From the NCBI GenBank assembly GCA_014281115.1, contig JACONQ010000007.1:620001-684000 (forward strand): DNA of 64,000 nt. The letters run 5' to 3'. Shown here in pieces: positions 46,067-58,099 of this stretch. This stretch comes from Laburnicola sp. R22_1. Lineage: Eukaryota; Ascomycota; Dothideomycetes; Pleosporales; Didymosphaeriaceae. Under the pieces are notes generated by a model that saw nothing but the letters and a program-made list of their open reading frames with translations, did no database searches and was not told the DNA's origin. The position numbers and the translations under genes are program-made. Each line of letters begins with the position of its first letter. Position 1 is the stretch's first letter.

Positions 46067-46660
46067 CTTGTCGGTACTAGGTTGAACCTTTCTCAGGCTT
46101 CCTCACCGTCAAGTCAGGTACTTACGTGCTGTCGTTCCCGAAGAACAGAACTCGCAGGTCCACAGGCAAGGGGCAAAAGGCAAGGGTCGTTCCATCCCTA
46201 TATACACTTGCCCCATGCATTGCCCAGACTCTGAAATCAGGCAAAACCGGCCCTGAAAAACTCCCGCTGCACTTAGACTACGCCGCCATCTTGCACCACC
46301 CACCCCCATCCTTCACCCACACGCCAGCTCGCGGCCCAGCTGCTACCTTGGCAAAGATAAGGACATCCGCACAGTGCCGAGCCATGGCAAGACAATACGA
46401 GAAATCAGAAGCACACCAGCGCCGCATGGGCGACCACGCTCCGCTAGACCACAATGCCAGGCACGCGAAGGGTAAGGCTGCTCTGTACACTTCAAGGACA
46501 GACGCTCGCTTTGGAGTCGTACCAGTCGAGGTCGTGATAACGATACGGGATGCACGCAGTCCGCTAGCCGCCTAGCCAGCCGCTAAGCGAGTGCCAACGC
46601 GCCCGTTACTGTGGACAGCCCAGCTGTGGCTGACCCGGACGTCTTGTCTATCAGTTCCCC
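46067..46660 (-). promoter_or_regulatory. Ammonium permease promoter with GATA-type sites
   Basis: HGATAR-type motifs occur at 46355-46360 (AGATAA), 46535-46540 (TGATAA) and 46648-46653 (TGATAG on the minus strand), 290-590 bp upstream of the start. A TATATAG element lies at 46198-46204, 132 bp upstream. AreA/NIT2 GATA factors control fungal ammonium permeases; binding here is inferred. Confidence 0.5.
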
Positions 46661-47168
46661 TTACAGCAGAAAACAGCCTGTATCTTTTGCCCCGGGCCGC
46701 TGCTGATACAGGGCCTTGCCTGTCTTTGTGATTCGATGTATGCCGTCCCGGCGTCCCGGGCGCCAGGACTGACTGGCTGCCACGCAGCACTTTGGACCCT
46801 ACATGCTACCTGATTTCGACATGAAGGTACCGTACTCGGAGAGCATATCCGTTTTTCGGGTCTTCTCGCCTGGTTTGGGGCCATTTGATGCGCGTCTTGG
46901 AAGCGCGTGTTGTTGCTCAGGTCGCCGACTGTTTGTTTGGCTGACTGATAAGGGTTGTCATGACGCTCTGTGGTAGCCTCAGGTTTCGAGTCATTCGACG
47001 GCGTTGTGCTGGGCAATGGCTTGAGCGTCTGTGGATGTGACATCGGGATCAGCATGTGATGGAGCAACATGATGGTGACGAGTGTCATTGACGTTCTCGT
47101 CTCTGATCGTGAGCACATGGAGTAGGTGCTTCGACACCTGGGGAGTCAAATAAAGAAGCTAGGAATCG
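46661..47168. other. Intergenic, no gene seen
   Basis: Only short unsupported ORFs (e.g. minus 46651-47118, low-complexity). Another TGATAA motif occurs at about 46946. Confidence 0.5.
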
Positions 47169-48186
47169 TCAGTTCGTACATAGCGGTCTCGATGCGTAAG
47201 TCCATACCTCCAACTTATGGTTGCAGACAACTAAACTTCCATCTAGCACTAAACAATAGGTATTCGCAACCTCCCTCTCTATCCACACACCAAAATACGC
47301 CTCCCCCCTCAAATCCTCCAACAGCCCACACCTCCCCGGCACCCACCCCAACACCTCCCTCGTCCACGCACTCGACACCGGATTATCAGCCGCAACCGCC
47401 CCGGCCAACGCCCCAAACCACTCCCCCGCCTCCTCCCCCCCCAACCCCCCTAACCTCCACCCCAAGCCTCTCCCCAATAACCCCAGCAACGTCCCTCATC
47501 CTCACCCCCTCCTCCGCAACAATATGCACCGTCGACCCCGCGGGCAGCCCTCTCTCCACCGCCAACCGATACGCAACCGCCGCATCATGCACATGCGTCG
47601 CAGGCCACCTATTCATCCCCTCCCCCACATACGCCGCAACGCCCTTCTCGCGCGCCGTAGCGATCAGCGTAGGGATAAACATTGCATCTCCCTCGCCATG
47701 AATCACAGGCGCAAGCCGCACCACCACGCTCCGAATACCCCTCGCGGCCAACCCCCTCGCCAACTCCTCCGACTCTCCGCGCGCCGCGAACGCCCCCGAA
47801 CTCGCGTCATGCCGCTCCTCTTCGGTCGCCAGACGCCCCTGCGGAAGCAGCAGCGTCCCGTTCGTTACGAGCAAAGGGCGGGCTGAACCCGCCAGCGCGT
47901 CGGCCATGGCGGTGATGGCGCGCTTGTCGGTGTCAACGCTGGCGGAGACGTGGGCGAAGTCGTGGATGAAGGCGAGGTGGATTACGGCGTCGCAGGCGGC
48001 GGCGCCGGCTTGGAGGGAGAAGAGGTCCGAGAGCGAGCCTGCGTGCGGGGTTGCACCGAGGGAGGTGAGGAGTTCAGCGGAGGTGGGCGATCGGGCGAGG
48101 CCGAGGACGGTGTGGCCGGAGGTGAGGAGCTCTTTTGTGACTGCTTGGCCGATGAAGCCGGAGGCGCCGGTGACGAAGATGCGCAT
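47169..48186 (-). CDS. NAD(P)-binding SDR/epimerase-like protein with a homopolymer frameshift
   Basis: Starts MRIFVTGASGFIGQAV, the glycine-rich dinucleotide motif TGASGFIG of extended/atypical SDRs. Family features follow: NAD-domain DAVIHLAF, VTNGTLLLP, a VVRLAPVIHG substrate-domain stretch and a THVHDAAVAYRLAVE block. From about 47438 the frame reads glycine-rich nonsense and stops at 47386. Removing one G from the G8 run at 47435-47442 restores EEAGEWFGALAGAVAADNPV...GLLEDL, the usual C-terminus, which then runs to 47169. So the gene is either frameshifted or has a sequencing/assembly error in a homopolymer. The classical YxxxK pair is not obvious, so substrate and activity are unknown. 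Confidence 0.8.
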
Positions 48187-49172
48187 GGTGGGTTGGTCGA
48201 GGTTAGACGGAAAGTTATCAAGAGGGTTTCTCTGAGGGGGGGGGAGAATAGGAGATGGTTGTGTTGTTCAATTGACTCATTGGGGAGGCCCAGACTGGAC
48301 ATTTGGCTCTTTCATATGCTTCACTGGTGGACTTAACGCCCGTTTATCGGGCGAATGCTATCACGCCCTCGATTGTCTCAACTCGCATGCCCAGCTGCAG
48401 CATCATCGTATGTTGCTGACATTTGTACCGTGAAACTCCAAGTGGTCCCTTCACATTACCCGAACGAGTATAGCGGGTTGGTAATGCGATAACTACCTAC
48501 CTCCGCTCTCTAACTCCGATGACCGGTAGATCGTAACCTCAACTAGCCATCCCTCGTCTCTAACGCCCCAACCCAAGCATGGCGGAAAACAAAGTGTAGT
48601 TCGCAGCTGCAGAAGTACTGCTATGGCGACATCGCAGGCATATAGATGCTATGGTCCGTGAGCCAGTCGCAAAAATCGCTTAGACAATCGTCGGAAGCGA
48701 AGGGTCCTATTGCCTTGTTGATACCGCTGTGGTCTCGGAGGTGCGAAAATGTATGCTGGTGGATAGGGAGATATGCGGGAATAGATGTTGGGGTATGAGA
48801 TTGTGCCTGGCGCGGTATCATGACGCCAAAGAGGTGATTCCGGGCTTGCTGCCTGGCCTGCCTGGAGTCTCCATCCTTTACTCTGTGGACTATGAATGAA
48901 CTTGAGTGCTATGAATGCGAGGTTCCAGCGTCCATAGACGAGGGACGGGCTTTCCGGGGGCTTCGTGAAGTAATGTTTTGTGCTCATGCTCTTCAACACA
49001 TCTTTCGCATGCCAACGTCGCGACCTGCCTCTTCCGCTTCCTACGTCTGATGAATCCTTGATCCTCCATCCCTACACATCGCTCTACACCCAAACGTAAG
49101 AACCTGTTGTAACACGATGCCGTACGTACAGCGCTTGTTCGCGGGTAGGGTGCGACAGAGCAAAGGGTTGCT
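48187..49172. other. Intergenic, no gene seen
   Basis: Contains the SDR promoter and the PEX12 3' end. A G-run occurs at 48237-48243. ORFs of up to 142 codons are shadows without domain support. Confidence 0.5.
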
Positions 49173-50564
49173 TTATACAACAACTCGCCTGAGGGCCTCG
49201 GTGCCACCAAGCACTTTTCTTCCTGTAACAGCATCTCTTCCCTTTCCACTTTCCCACCGGCCTTCACGGCTGCCTTCTTCTCTTTCCCAGCCTTCATCCT
49301 CCTCCTCGCCAGTCCCATTCTTGAAGCCTGCGGCCCCCTCCATAAAAGCTACCTGGCGTTCATGCGACCCTTCGACCCACTGGTGTATGCATTTATAACA
49401 GTAGACGAACCCGGTTGGAGAGGCCGTTGCCGTCACAATTGGGGCGGCGCATATCGGACACAATTGCGAGTTGGCCGGAGTGGGTACGGTGAAAATAGGT
49501 AACAGCGTAGAGGCAGATATTGGAGGATCGATGCGTTTGCTCGTTTCCGACGAAGACGAAGGTCGCTGTTTCTCGCCGTATTGTTGTTTAGATGGCGCTC
49601 GCTTGGTCGAGGGGGGTAAGCTAGAGAGGACAGGTGGGGGAAGTTCGATGTTCTCGCCGGCTTTTCGCGATAACTGTCGTGCAAAATCTGAGGCGTACCA
49701 CCACTCCAGAAATTTTAAGGCAAATATACTTGTGGGTAGCAGTATCCTTAGGGAGCTCAGCAAGCGAGGCTTGATGCTGCGCGCTATGTTCGTCGGCGTG
49801 AACATGGAGCCGCCTTCCCCTGGTCGCGCTGGACCCACCTTCTTTGGTTGTGTCGCCAGCTCGATGGCATGATGGTCCGCCGCGCCCAGTCTTCGTATCC
49901 GTGTGCCAATCAGCCATAAAAAGGGCGACGAGTATTTTGATGAGTCGAACAGATATGCCATGTTGAAGACTAGCAGTGAAAAGTAGTAGGCTGCATTCAC
50001 ACTCGGGTAAATGTTCCGCAAAAACCACTTGTAGTAGAACATCAATCGCTCTTTTATGCTTGCACCGGCCCTGAGGCCATCTCTTTCTCTGTTGTAGCCT
50101 GCACCCAGTATGTTGGAGTGCGCGGCATGGATGTCGTAGCCTTCGTCCAGTTTACCCTTGAGCCATGGCAAGCCCACGAGCACGGCCAGATTCGGCCAGA
50201 TATCTCCCTCTCCTAGCTTCACAGCATCCCTCACGGTTTCGCTTGCTCCCAGCTGCGCGCGCGGAATCTCGCCGCCTTTCACGCGCAAGACTCGTGCGCG
50301 CTTGAGACCATAGAAGTTCTCAGTGAAGGAGCCGCCATAGGTGCGCAGGAAGTGGCGCTCGACGAGCAGCATAAGCAATGCATAGACCTCATCGAAGGAA
50401 TTGAGGACAGGCAGCAGATAGCGCGGGTATCGGTGCGTGGAGACGGCAAGGAGGTAGCGGAGCGATGGCGGGAGCAGCGCCGAGAGCTGCTGTTCGGAGA
50501 GGAGCTCAAAGAGGGAGGGTTTGAGGTCGTCGATGCCGTGCTGCAGGCTTGGTAGGAACTCCAT
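49173..50564 (-). CDS. PEX12: Peroxin-12, peroxisomal RING-domain protein (463 aa, intronless)
   Basis: PEX12 forms the peroxisomal membrane ubiquitin-ligase complex with PEX2 and PEX10, needed to recycle the PEX5 import receptor. N-terminal Pex2/Pex12 domain: [73 protein letters not shown] (membrane segment). The C-terminal RING is degenerate, as in the family: CPIC at 369-372 and CYKC at 389-392, followed by IHQWVEG. The cysteine set is reduced compared with a full C3HC4 RING, as known for PEX12. Residues 411-463 form a charged tail. ATG 50564 ([12 protein letters not shown]) is chosen; an in-frame Met at 50639 would add an unconserved leader. It is divergent from the PQ-loop gene with 199 bp between starts. 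Confidence 0.94.
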   Translation of the reverse strand: MEFLPSLQHGIDDLKPSLFELLSEQQLSALLPPSLRYLLAVSTHRYPRYLLPVLNSFDEVYALLMLLVERHFLRTYGGSFTENFYGLKRARVLRVKGGEIPRAQLGASETVRDAVKLGEGDIWPNLAVLVGLPWLKGKLDEGYDIHAAHSNILGAGYNRERDGLRAGASIKERLMFYYKWFLRNIYPSVNAAYYFSLLVFNMAYLFDSSKYSSPFLWLIGTRIRRLGAADHHAIELATQPKKVGPARPGEGGSMFTPTNIARSIKPRLLSSLRILLPTSIFALKFLEWWYASDFARQLSRKAGENIELPPPVLSSLPPSTKRAPSKQQYGEKQRPSSSSETSKRIDPPISASTLLPIFTVPTPANSQLCPICAAPIVTATASPTGFVYCYKCIHQWVEGSHERQVAFMEGAAGFKNGTGEEEDEGWEREEGSREGRWESGKGRDAVTGRKVLGGTEALRRVVV

Positions 50565-50763
50565 GGTTGCGCAGTGCGGTGGGTGAACGGAAAGCAGACA
50601 TTCACGGGCAGAGGTGGGCGAGGGTGTTTGGGGGTGCAAACAGCGCGCTGGGCCGAGGCATCGGAACGGCAGTCACGCTCGGCTGCACTTGCCTGTTGCA
50701 GCTCCGACATCACAAGCTCCCATGTCACCATCACTCCCCCAACAACACGGCCGACTCCTAGGT
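50565..50763. promoter_or_regulatory. Compact divergent promoter of PEX12 and the PQ-loop gene
   Basis: Only 199 bp separate the two start codons, so core promoters and leaders overlap. I see a CA/CT-rich stretch before 50764, and no clear TATA. Confidence 0.5.
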
Positions 50764-51760
50764 ATGCTACCCACCGATTCGCAGCGGTGCCGGGAACTGT
50801 CCCACCCGGACATGGCCAACTTCTCCGTCTCCGTGTCAGTCTATGCGCTCTCTGCACGCTGTGCTTGCTGGCTCCCGTTGCTAACCGCCGGTCTCCAGCT
50901 TCATCTTGGTCGGCATACTCGTCTCGTACCTACCACAACATGTCAAGATAATAGCACGACGCTCGTCGCGTGGCCTGAGCCCCATGTTCGTGCTGCTAGG
51001 CACCGTCTCGGGCACGGCCAGCATCGCTAACATCTTAACACTGCCTGAAAGCACGCGGGACATGTCTTGCTGCAGTGAGATTGGGCGGTTCCCGTGTGCA
51101 GCGGCGCTACTAGGCATAGCACAGATCGGCGTGCAGTGGACATGCTTCTTCTTCATGTAGGCATATAAAGGTGCTTCTATTCCACCCGCTGACGCGTACA
51201 GAATGCTACTCTTCCTCATCTTCTTCCCACCCAACACCGGAGACTCGGAAGAGCAAGATACGGCCCTTCCGACGTGGAAAGAGGCAATCCTCGTGCTTGC
51301 CCTCTCCCTCGCCTTCTTCGTCTTTGCCTTCCTCGGCTCCGTCGTCTTCGTGTACGCCGCACCGACCCATCTCAGAGGCTGGGCGAACTTCCTGGGTCTA
51401 GTAGGGACTTCGCTCGCCGCTATCCAGTACATTCCCCAGATTATAACGACTTGGAGACTGCAGGAGACCGGCAGTCTGTCCATACCTATGATGTGCATCC
51501 AAACGCCGGGCAGCTTTGTGTTTGCCGCGAGCCTGGCCGTCAGATTAGGACCGGGGGGCTGGAGTGCCTGGGGCTTGTTCATCTTGACGGGGATGCTGCA
51601 GGGATGCCTCTTAGGTATGAGTCTGGGGTTTATGTGGAGGGACAGACAAGCTGCCAAGTCTGGGAGCGCTCACGCTTCCAACGGACATGGCGTGGTTGGC
51701 GAAGAGGACAGCGAGCAAACGCCGCTCATCGGCAATGGAAGAGGCGGTAGTAGTAGATAG
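50764..51760 (+). CDS. PQ-loop repeat transporter-like membrane protein (295 aa)
   Basis: Exons 50764-50834, 50899-51156 and 51202-51760 join to 888 nt. The phase works only with the GTCAGT donor at 50835 and gives the join NFSVSVFILVG. Two PQ-loop motifs occur: SYLPQHVKII (PQ at 36-37) in ILVGILVSYLPQH, and YIPQIITTW (PQ at 188-189), each starting a three-helix bundle in a seven-helix protein (lysosomal cystinosin/Ypq-like fold). Hydrophobic segments: 22-40, 49-65, 85-118, 139-162, 171-190 and others. The tail after about 255 is hydrophilic (SEQTPLIGNG). Likely a vacuolar or endomembrane amino-acid-type transporter; substrate unknown. It is divergent from PEX12. Confidence 0.88.
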
Positions 51761-52343
51761 CATCGAATCATCTACTTGTTTCGTGTTGACCTATACTCAG
51801 GCACCAACTTATGACTGTACCAACGCTACGCAGCACCTCTACACATGCGCGACCAAATATAGTTGGCGGGATGTGCATAGGAAATACCTTGATGGTGCAA
51901 CATCTTGCTGCCATATGCACATCTCCACGGGCCGCAGGATTCGCCTATTACATCGCCACACAGCAGATTTCGAGCCGAGCTTCTGCGAAAGCGGGGTGCT
52001 GTGAAAAGCGATTTGATAATCACCTGCAGGCGTGTGACAGAGAGCGACCTTTGAGTCACTGGGCTTCGGGGTTTGGCTGCAGGTTGCAAGCTATGCTTCA
52101 AAGAAAAGGGCGGCGAGCTACTTTGAAAGCTCCAAATGCGCCGCTTGGAGCTACCGCATTGGTCCAGCGACACCGCAAAATCTAGTTCACCCGGAATCCA
52201 TCCGCACTTGCGCCCTTCAAGACAATCAGTCTTTTCCTCCCCTCCTGCAGGCCCTCAATTCTTTTCACCCAAAATCCTCCTGTCTTCGATTTGGGTGCAG
52301 ATGCGTGGTTGTTTGTGTAACTGAACAAACCCCGCAGCGCATC
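51761..52343. other. Intergenic: 3'UTR of the PQ-loop gene and MATE leader
   Basis: No ORF of interest. The MATE start is preceded by a pyrimidine-rich leader (52215-52320). Confidence 0.5.
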
Positions 52344-54416
52344 ATGACTCCAGCACAAGACCCCCAAACGGACGCCGAATATGCACCGATTTCCGACATA
52401 ACGACGCAATTGGAGAGGCTCTCGTCCTCGCCGCAAATTGCAGAAGAAGCGATTGCGAGGGACTATGAAGAAGACGATTCGCCATCCGAGGACGAGTCCG
52501 AGTCAGACTCTGATGGCTCATCGACCGTCCGACAATTCTCCATGATTCACTCGTTCCGCCGGCCGTCATACATGAACCCAGGCGCTCGCGGAACCGCCAT
52601 ATTCTCGTCCAGCGTGCCAACGAACAGCCACTTCATAGATACGAAGAAGCACAAATATTTATCTAAGAAAGAGCGTGAGGCGATGCGGGACGCGGAACGC
52701 AGTTTACTTCGCGATAACGATCTTTTGCCTCCAAAGCATCCGCGTCGAGGCAGCGAAGGACTACTTTCTGGCGGTCTTGCAAGGAAGCTGTCTCTTCCGG
52801 GGTTAAGAAAGATTAAGAGTGCTACGGTCGGTGGTGGGACAGAAAATGAACCGTCTGAGCGGAATCCCCTTTTGGGAGATCTGAGGCTGCCTTATGCAGG
52901 TCTTGATACACCGAAGACGATCGGTCAACGGTTCGAAGAAGCGGTTGCGTCGGGGCGACTGAGAACGACGTGGCAACGAGAAGCAAAGGTCCTGCTGAAA
53001 TCATCGGCACCACTGATTCTCACATTCTTATTGCAGTACTCGCTCCCTGTAGCAAGCATCTTCACAGTTGGACACATTGGAAAGATCGAACTCGGCGCTG
53101 TGAGTCTAGCAAGTAGTGCGTACCATCTATTTCCCCTCGCTAATGCAACGAGGCATGCTAATGAATCCAGTGACCGCATCGATCACGGGCTATGCTGTGT
53201 ACCAAGGCCTAGCCACATCACTAGATACCCTCTGCGCTCAAGCCTACGGGTCCGGCCGTCCTCATCTCGTGGGTCTCCAACTGCAACGAATGATATACTT
53301 CCTCTGGCTCGTCACAATCCCCATAACCATCATCTGGGCCTTCGGCCCCCAAATCCTCGCCCACATCGTCCCCGAGCAAGAAACCGCCCAACTCGCCGGG
53401 CTCTACCTGCGGATCCTCATATTCGGCGCCCCCGGCTACGCCGCCTTCGAGAGCGGCAAGCGCTACCTTCAGGCACAAGGCCTCTTCAGCGCAAACATGT
53501 ACATCCTCCTAATCTGCGCCCCGCTCAACGCCCTGCTAAACTACGTCTTCGTCTGGCGCCTACAATGGGGCTTCATCGGCGCCCCAATCGCCGTCGCCAT
53601 AACCGAGAACATCATGCCCGTCCTGCTCTTCTGCTACGTCCGCTTCGTCAACGGCTACCAATGCTGGGGCGGCTTCGACAGGCGGGCGTTCAAGAACTGG
53701 GGTCCGATGATCAGACTCGCGATACCGGGGCTCGTCATGGTACTCGCGGAATTTCTTGCATTCGAGATCCTGACCTTGTCAAGCAGTTGGCTTGGTCCTA
53801 CTACGCTGGCTGCGCAGAGCGTGCTAGGTTCCGTGACGGGGATCACGTTCCAGATCCCGTTTCCGATGGGCGTGGCAGCGAGTACGCGGATAGCAAATTT
53901 GATCGGCGCGACGCTGGACGAGCACGCGAAGATGGCGGCGAAAGTGGCGTTGGTGTTTTCCGTTATTGTGGGCTTCTTTAATCTGCTACTTTTGTCGCTG
54001 CTTCGGAATTATATCCCGAGATTGTTTACGCCGGATGAGGAGGTCATTGATCTTGTTGCTAGACTCCTGCCTCTCTGCGCGGCGTTTCAGCTTTTCGACG
54101 CTATACAGGCGAATTGCAACGGTATTTTGCGGGGGCTGGGGAAGCAGGAGATTGGGGGGTATATTGCGCTCTTTGCGTACTATGTTATTGGGCTGCCTAT
54201 TAGTTTTGGGTTGGGGTTTGGGGCGGGGTGGGAGTTGTATGGACTTTGGGCTGTAAGTGATCCTTTCGAGCTCTGGGTGAATAAGAGACATGCTAATAGA
54301 GATAGGGACCTGCGATTGCGCTTGGTGTCGTTGCGGCGATTGAGGGTGTTTATATTTATAACACGAGCTGGGAGAACGCGGTGATGGCTGCTGAGGCGCG
54401 GAATGCGAATGCGTAG
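52344..54416 (+). CDS. MATE-family multidrug/organic cation antiporter (654 aa)
   Basis: Exons 52344-53115, 53171-54252 and 54306-54416 join to 1965 nt. The long soluble N-terminus (about 1-215) is Ser/Asp/Glu-rich (EDDSPSEDESESDSDGSS) with KKHKYLSKKEREAMRDAER. The MATE core begins near TTWQREAKVLLKSSAPLILTFLLQY, with the first MatE half containing GYAVYQGLATSLDTLCAQAYGSG, a signature of eukaryotic MATEs. The second half holds FQIPFPMGVAASTRIANLIGA and CNGILRGLGKQEIGGY. Twelve membrane segments are predicted. These vacuolar or plasma-membrane H+/Na+-coupled antiporters export toxins or drugs. Both introns are 53-55 nt. An unspliced read-through of intron 1 gives a different frame, so splicing is required. 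ATG 52344 is the first in-frame Met after a stop-free leader. Substrate unknown. Confidence 0.93.
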
Positions 54417-54795
54417 GTTGAGTGGTGGGAGGGAGACGTAGTAACCGAAATGAGATGGGTATCTAGACTTAGACCGAGATTTGGTCATGTGGGGTATGGC
54501 ATTTAGCGTACATCTCTCCGATTTAGCAGCTCACTATCCGGCGTTTCTGAGCGATTCGTTGTATTACAGTGATACCCTCAGCGTCACTTCAATCTATCAC
54601 ATAATCTTTCGCCACCGGCACTTCATTAATGGTACTCATCACCATCACCACTATGCATTTCGTCATCGCATATTCCGCATACAACACGTGTTCTACCCCT
54701 AGATTAATCTTTCATCGGACAGATCCCAAATATATAACCTACACCTCCCCCTCACCACCTTCTCTCTCCACACACACACTACTTACATGGCTCCC
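54417..54795. other. Intergenic, low-complexity CAT/CAC-rich
   Basis: 3' region of the MATE gene; contains CATCACCATCACCACTATGC (about 54638-54657) and a CT-rich stretch that leads into the repeat array. Confidence 0.5.
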
Positions 54796-57700
54796 ATTAA
54801 AAGAAGCCTTTATGAAGGCACATGTGCTCCGTGCCAGATCCAAAAGACATTCCCAAAGATATCATGGGCGTCTGTCTCCCCGCCGTCCAGAACCAAAAAT
54901 ACAGCCTTCAAGTCGATATGTGGATTCTGCTCTGCGGCGTTTAAAAAACCAGAATAGAGACCATATGTGGACTCTGCTCTGCGGCGTTAAAAAGTGGTCC
55001 CTAGAGGCCCTATGTGGTCGTCCCGCGGCTCCAATTTTGAAATTCCTAAACGCCGAAAGGAATCGTACATGGGCGGTTCTCGCGGCGGTTGGAAAAACGA
55101 CAGTCGTCGGACTGTATGCTGGGTGGGTTTTGGTTTTGGGTTGTAAAAATAGCGACGGCAAGCTGCCATGGGTGCTCCGGCTGTCGCGCACGAAGCGTGT
55201 CTATCTACCTTAGTCTGCCTGCTACAAAACCAGCTAAGGAACCGGTCATGGGCGCTCTTCTCGTCATTCGGAAAGCCCTACTGCGCATCTTATGCTGGGC
55301 TGGTTTTGGATTGCAAAAATGACGAGGACCCTAACGCCATGGGAGTGGTCTTCATGTGGGTCTCTTCTCCACTGGACCCGGCGATTCAAAATCGTGTCCT
55401 ACCTTGAGTATGCAGTCTTGCCACCGCTTGCGCTTTCATTGCTAAAAGAAAGTCCGCTCGAGGTTCTTCATGCGCGCTTTCTCTGGCTTAAAAGACGAAA
55501 CGATAACTTACAAATGTGCCGTCTCCACTCGACTCGGCGACGCAAAACGGCTCTTCACTCCCACTATGCTCTCCTTCCATTGCTTCTGCTTCATTCCAAA
55601 AAGCAAAAAAGTGGATTATCATGCGCGATTTCTCTGGCTTAAAAGAAACGTAGGACACACATACATGTGCTCTTCTTACTCAACTCAGTAGATTGAAAAC
55701 GCTCCAAAGTATTGTAATGCAGTCTTCCATCTCTAAAAGAACACATTTGATATGCTAGATGGGCGCTTTCCCCGGCACCCACAGACTCAAAATCACAATC
55801 TCTCGCATCATGTGCTGAGCTTTTGCGTCTGGTTGCAAACAAAATCTCCACTGGCACAAGCATAATTTCTGTTCTAAAACCGCTTCACTGGGCCAGTGTG
55901 GCTGGACTTTGGACGCTCTGTGTGTATAAAGCGCGACAAATCCTCTGTATGTGGAGTTTTCACTTCCACTACGGCTTTGTGGCTACTAAAAAGACTTGTT
56001 GTTTGGTTCTATGTGGGTGGTGGACTGGGGCTTTAAAAACAAGAAAGTGTTAACATTATGTGTGTTTGGTCTGAGAGTCTAAAAAAAAATTGGGATCCTT
56101 ACATGTGGTTCCAGTGGCGGGAAGGACAACGCATAAAGAAATTGCTACGTCGACCGTCATGTTTTCTCCCCGCTCCTTCGCTGCTCAAGCCCGCATCTAG
56201 ACATCGAGCGCGCAGAAAACATTGAATTGACAAACTGGTGCTGTATATTTCTATCTGCTCTGTGGACTCGTCAAAAAATTAAGACCGATACAATATGGAG
56301 GGCTGGGACATCTAAAATGTCGAAAGTACAACTTGATGTGGAGAATTCGGGACTTTCAAAATTCCCCCAATCTTCCGAACATGTGTTGGAGAAGCCCAGA
56401 CTACATCAAAATTTCTGGAAGGATCGCTGATGTGTCTGCCAGGGCGAACCAAGATAAAAGCAGGAGCGGCCTAAATAAAACACGGACAGACCAATGCTAT
56501 GGGGGAAGCAGGAGGATTGGATATATAAACCTCCTCTTGTTGTTCTTTCTTCTTCACACTGCAGTGTTGCCTGGCTTGTCCCAAAACCTTTGTGGCTGGG
56601 TTCCATGCCTGGTGTTTGTTTCAAACTCGATCTAACAAACATTATGTCCTCTTGCTCCGTGTGGCTAAATACGATATACAATGAATGAATGCGTTCTCCA
56701 TTCCTCTCTGCCTGTCTCTGAAAGGATTCTAAACAGTCGCGATGTTGGATTCCTCTCTCTGGCGCTGAATACGATCTACCTTTCCGCCCTGGGATACAGC
56801 ACATTCGACTCTAAAAACAACGATATTCCAGCACATGTGCTCCTCGGGCCTGCGTGCTTCTAAAGTAGCACAGGCAACTTTATGCTTCTTCTGCTTATCT
56901 AAAGTGCTAAAACAGCGTTGCATGCGTGAAGACCGCCTCTTGCAAAATCCTCCGTAGCGGCAATCCATGGAGGGGAGTTGGGTTTCTAGAGACCTTGGTA
57001 GACATGTTCAGAACAGCATTGAATCAGCATTATGTCGGGCTCTCTTACTTCTTCTTGAAATTTCCAAATAACTGACTAGGGTCGACTACGCTGCGTTATA
57101 TTCTTCCAGTTCGAATTTCCAGACGTGAGCCTCTTGGACATAAAAGTAAACGACATCTGGTTATGTCGCTTGGGTCTTGGCCCTTGGGCGTTTAGTTCTG
57201 AAGCGATGTGAGTTGGATTGTGGGTATATAATGCCTCTTTTGGGGCTGTTTACTTGTCTACACTTCTCTTGGGTATCTGAGTAAAAATTCCTTAACCGAT
57301 GGGTCGATGTCGGTCTGGATCTGGGTCTAAATATCACAACCTCCAAACAGTATGCCCTCTTAGTGCAAGACGGCCTCCATATCTCTAGCCTTAAAACTAC
57401 CTGTCTAAATGTTCATATGATTCTAAAATTGCTCCTGGATATCCATCATGTTGTTTCTTTCTTCGGGTAGCCAGCATCTATGATGAGGTTGGCTTAAAAC
57501 CATGAGAATATTCAAAGTTTGAGTATACTGCAAGTAAAACAAAAACACGGCATGCCCCATATATGCGCGGTATTCTGCACATGCCAGCTCATACAACCTC
57601 TTCCGGGCTGGGTGTCAAAGTTAGCCGTGGCAAACATGAGGGCGGGCTGGTGTATAACAACAGTCTGCCAATAGACGCAAAAGACGTTAAATGAGAATCA

Positions 57701-57960
57701 AATCAAGACAAAACAAACGCATGTCTTTTTTGGGAAGATCACCTTTAAACAGAAATGAATGTGAAAACAATGCAGACCTGCACGAGGTGACGCGGTGCCG
57801 TCTTGGAGTCTACATCTTCAAATGCGTTTATGCAGCGCTTTGCAAATTTGGATTGGCAAGGCGTATGGGGCTTGAGATAGTTGAGTGCTACCCCAGCAGC
57901 TTTCCCGCACAGCGTTTTTACCGTGTACCGATAGGGCGTGAAGTCTTGTCTTTTTGAATG
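54796..57960 (+). repeat. Array 2a: ~48-bp A-tract/ATG units, plus orientation
   Basis: A-tracts (TAAAA/CAAAA) start at 54798, 54841, 54894, 54942, 54988, 55046, 55091, 55144, 55224, 55271 and 55314. The following ATG(T/G/C)GG boxes start at about 54822, 54864, 54918, 54964, 55012, 55069, 55116, 55168, 55248, 55292 and 55340. So period is about 43-58 bp (one 80) while A-tract-to-ATG distance is 21-26, mostly 23-24. Further clean runs: 55443-55490 and 56313-56460 (TAAAAT, CAAAAT, CAAAAT, each 23-24 bp before ATGTG). More than 40 recognisable units. The last part (57000-57960) is more decayed. No conserved frame. Occasional TATATAAA boxes with a CT-rich downstream stretch occur (e.g. 56520). 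Confidence 0.8.
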
Positions 57961-57970
57961 AATGCTCAGT
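57899..57970 (+). repeat. Diverged third copy of the 75-bp repeat from 43.9 kb
   Basis: TTTCCCGCACAGCGTTTTTA then CGTGTACCGATAGG, about 80 percent like the tandem pair at 43947-44091. Confidence 0.75.
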
Positions 57971-58099
57971 TCAAGTCGATTTCAAGACCAGAGACTGGGA
58001 CACTTCATTTTAATCTAGTGCTAGCCAAGGAGAGCGGATACAACCGCATTTTATCTATGTGGAGAACGCACGAGCACCTTAAAATAGCTTCTTGAAACC

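Noticed and set aside
47126..47701. 191-codon Pro/Thr-rich plus-strand ORF
   Set aside because: It is the complement of the Gly-rich SDR 3' region and has no independent support.
54629..55642. Overlapping ORFs of 110-194 codons in array 2a
   Set aside because: They cross the repeat units in different frames because unit steps are not multiples of 3; no family resemblance.
54796..57960. CRISPR-like array
   Set aside because: The periodicity is superficially similar, but units are highly diverged, spacers are not separable, there are no cas genes, and the window is eukaryotic.
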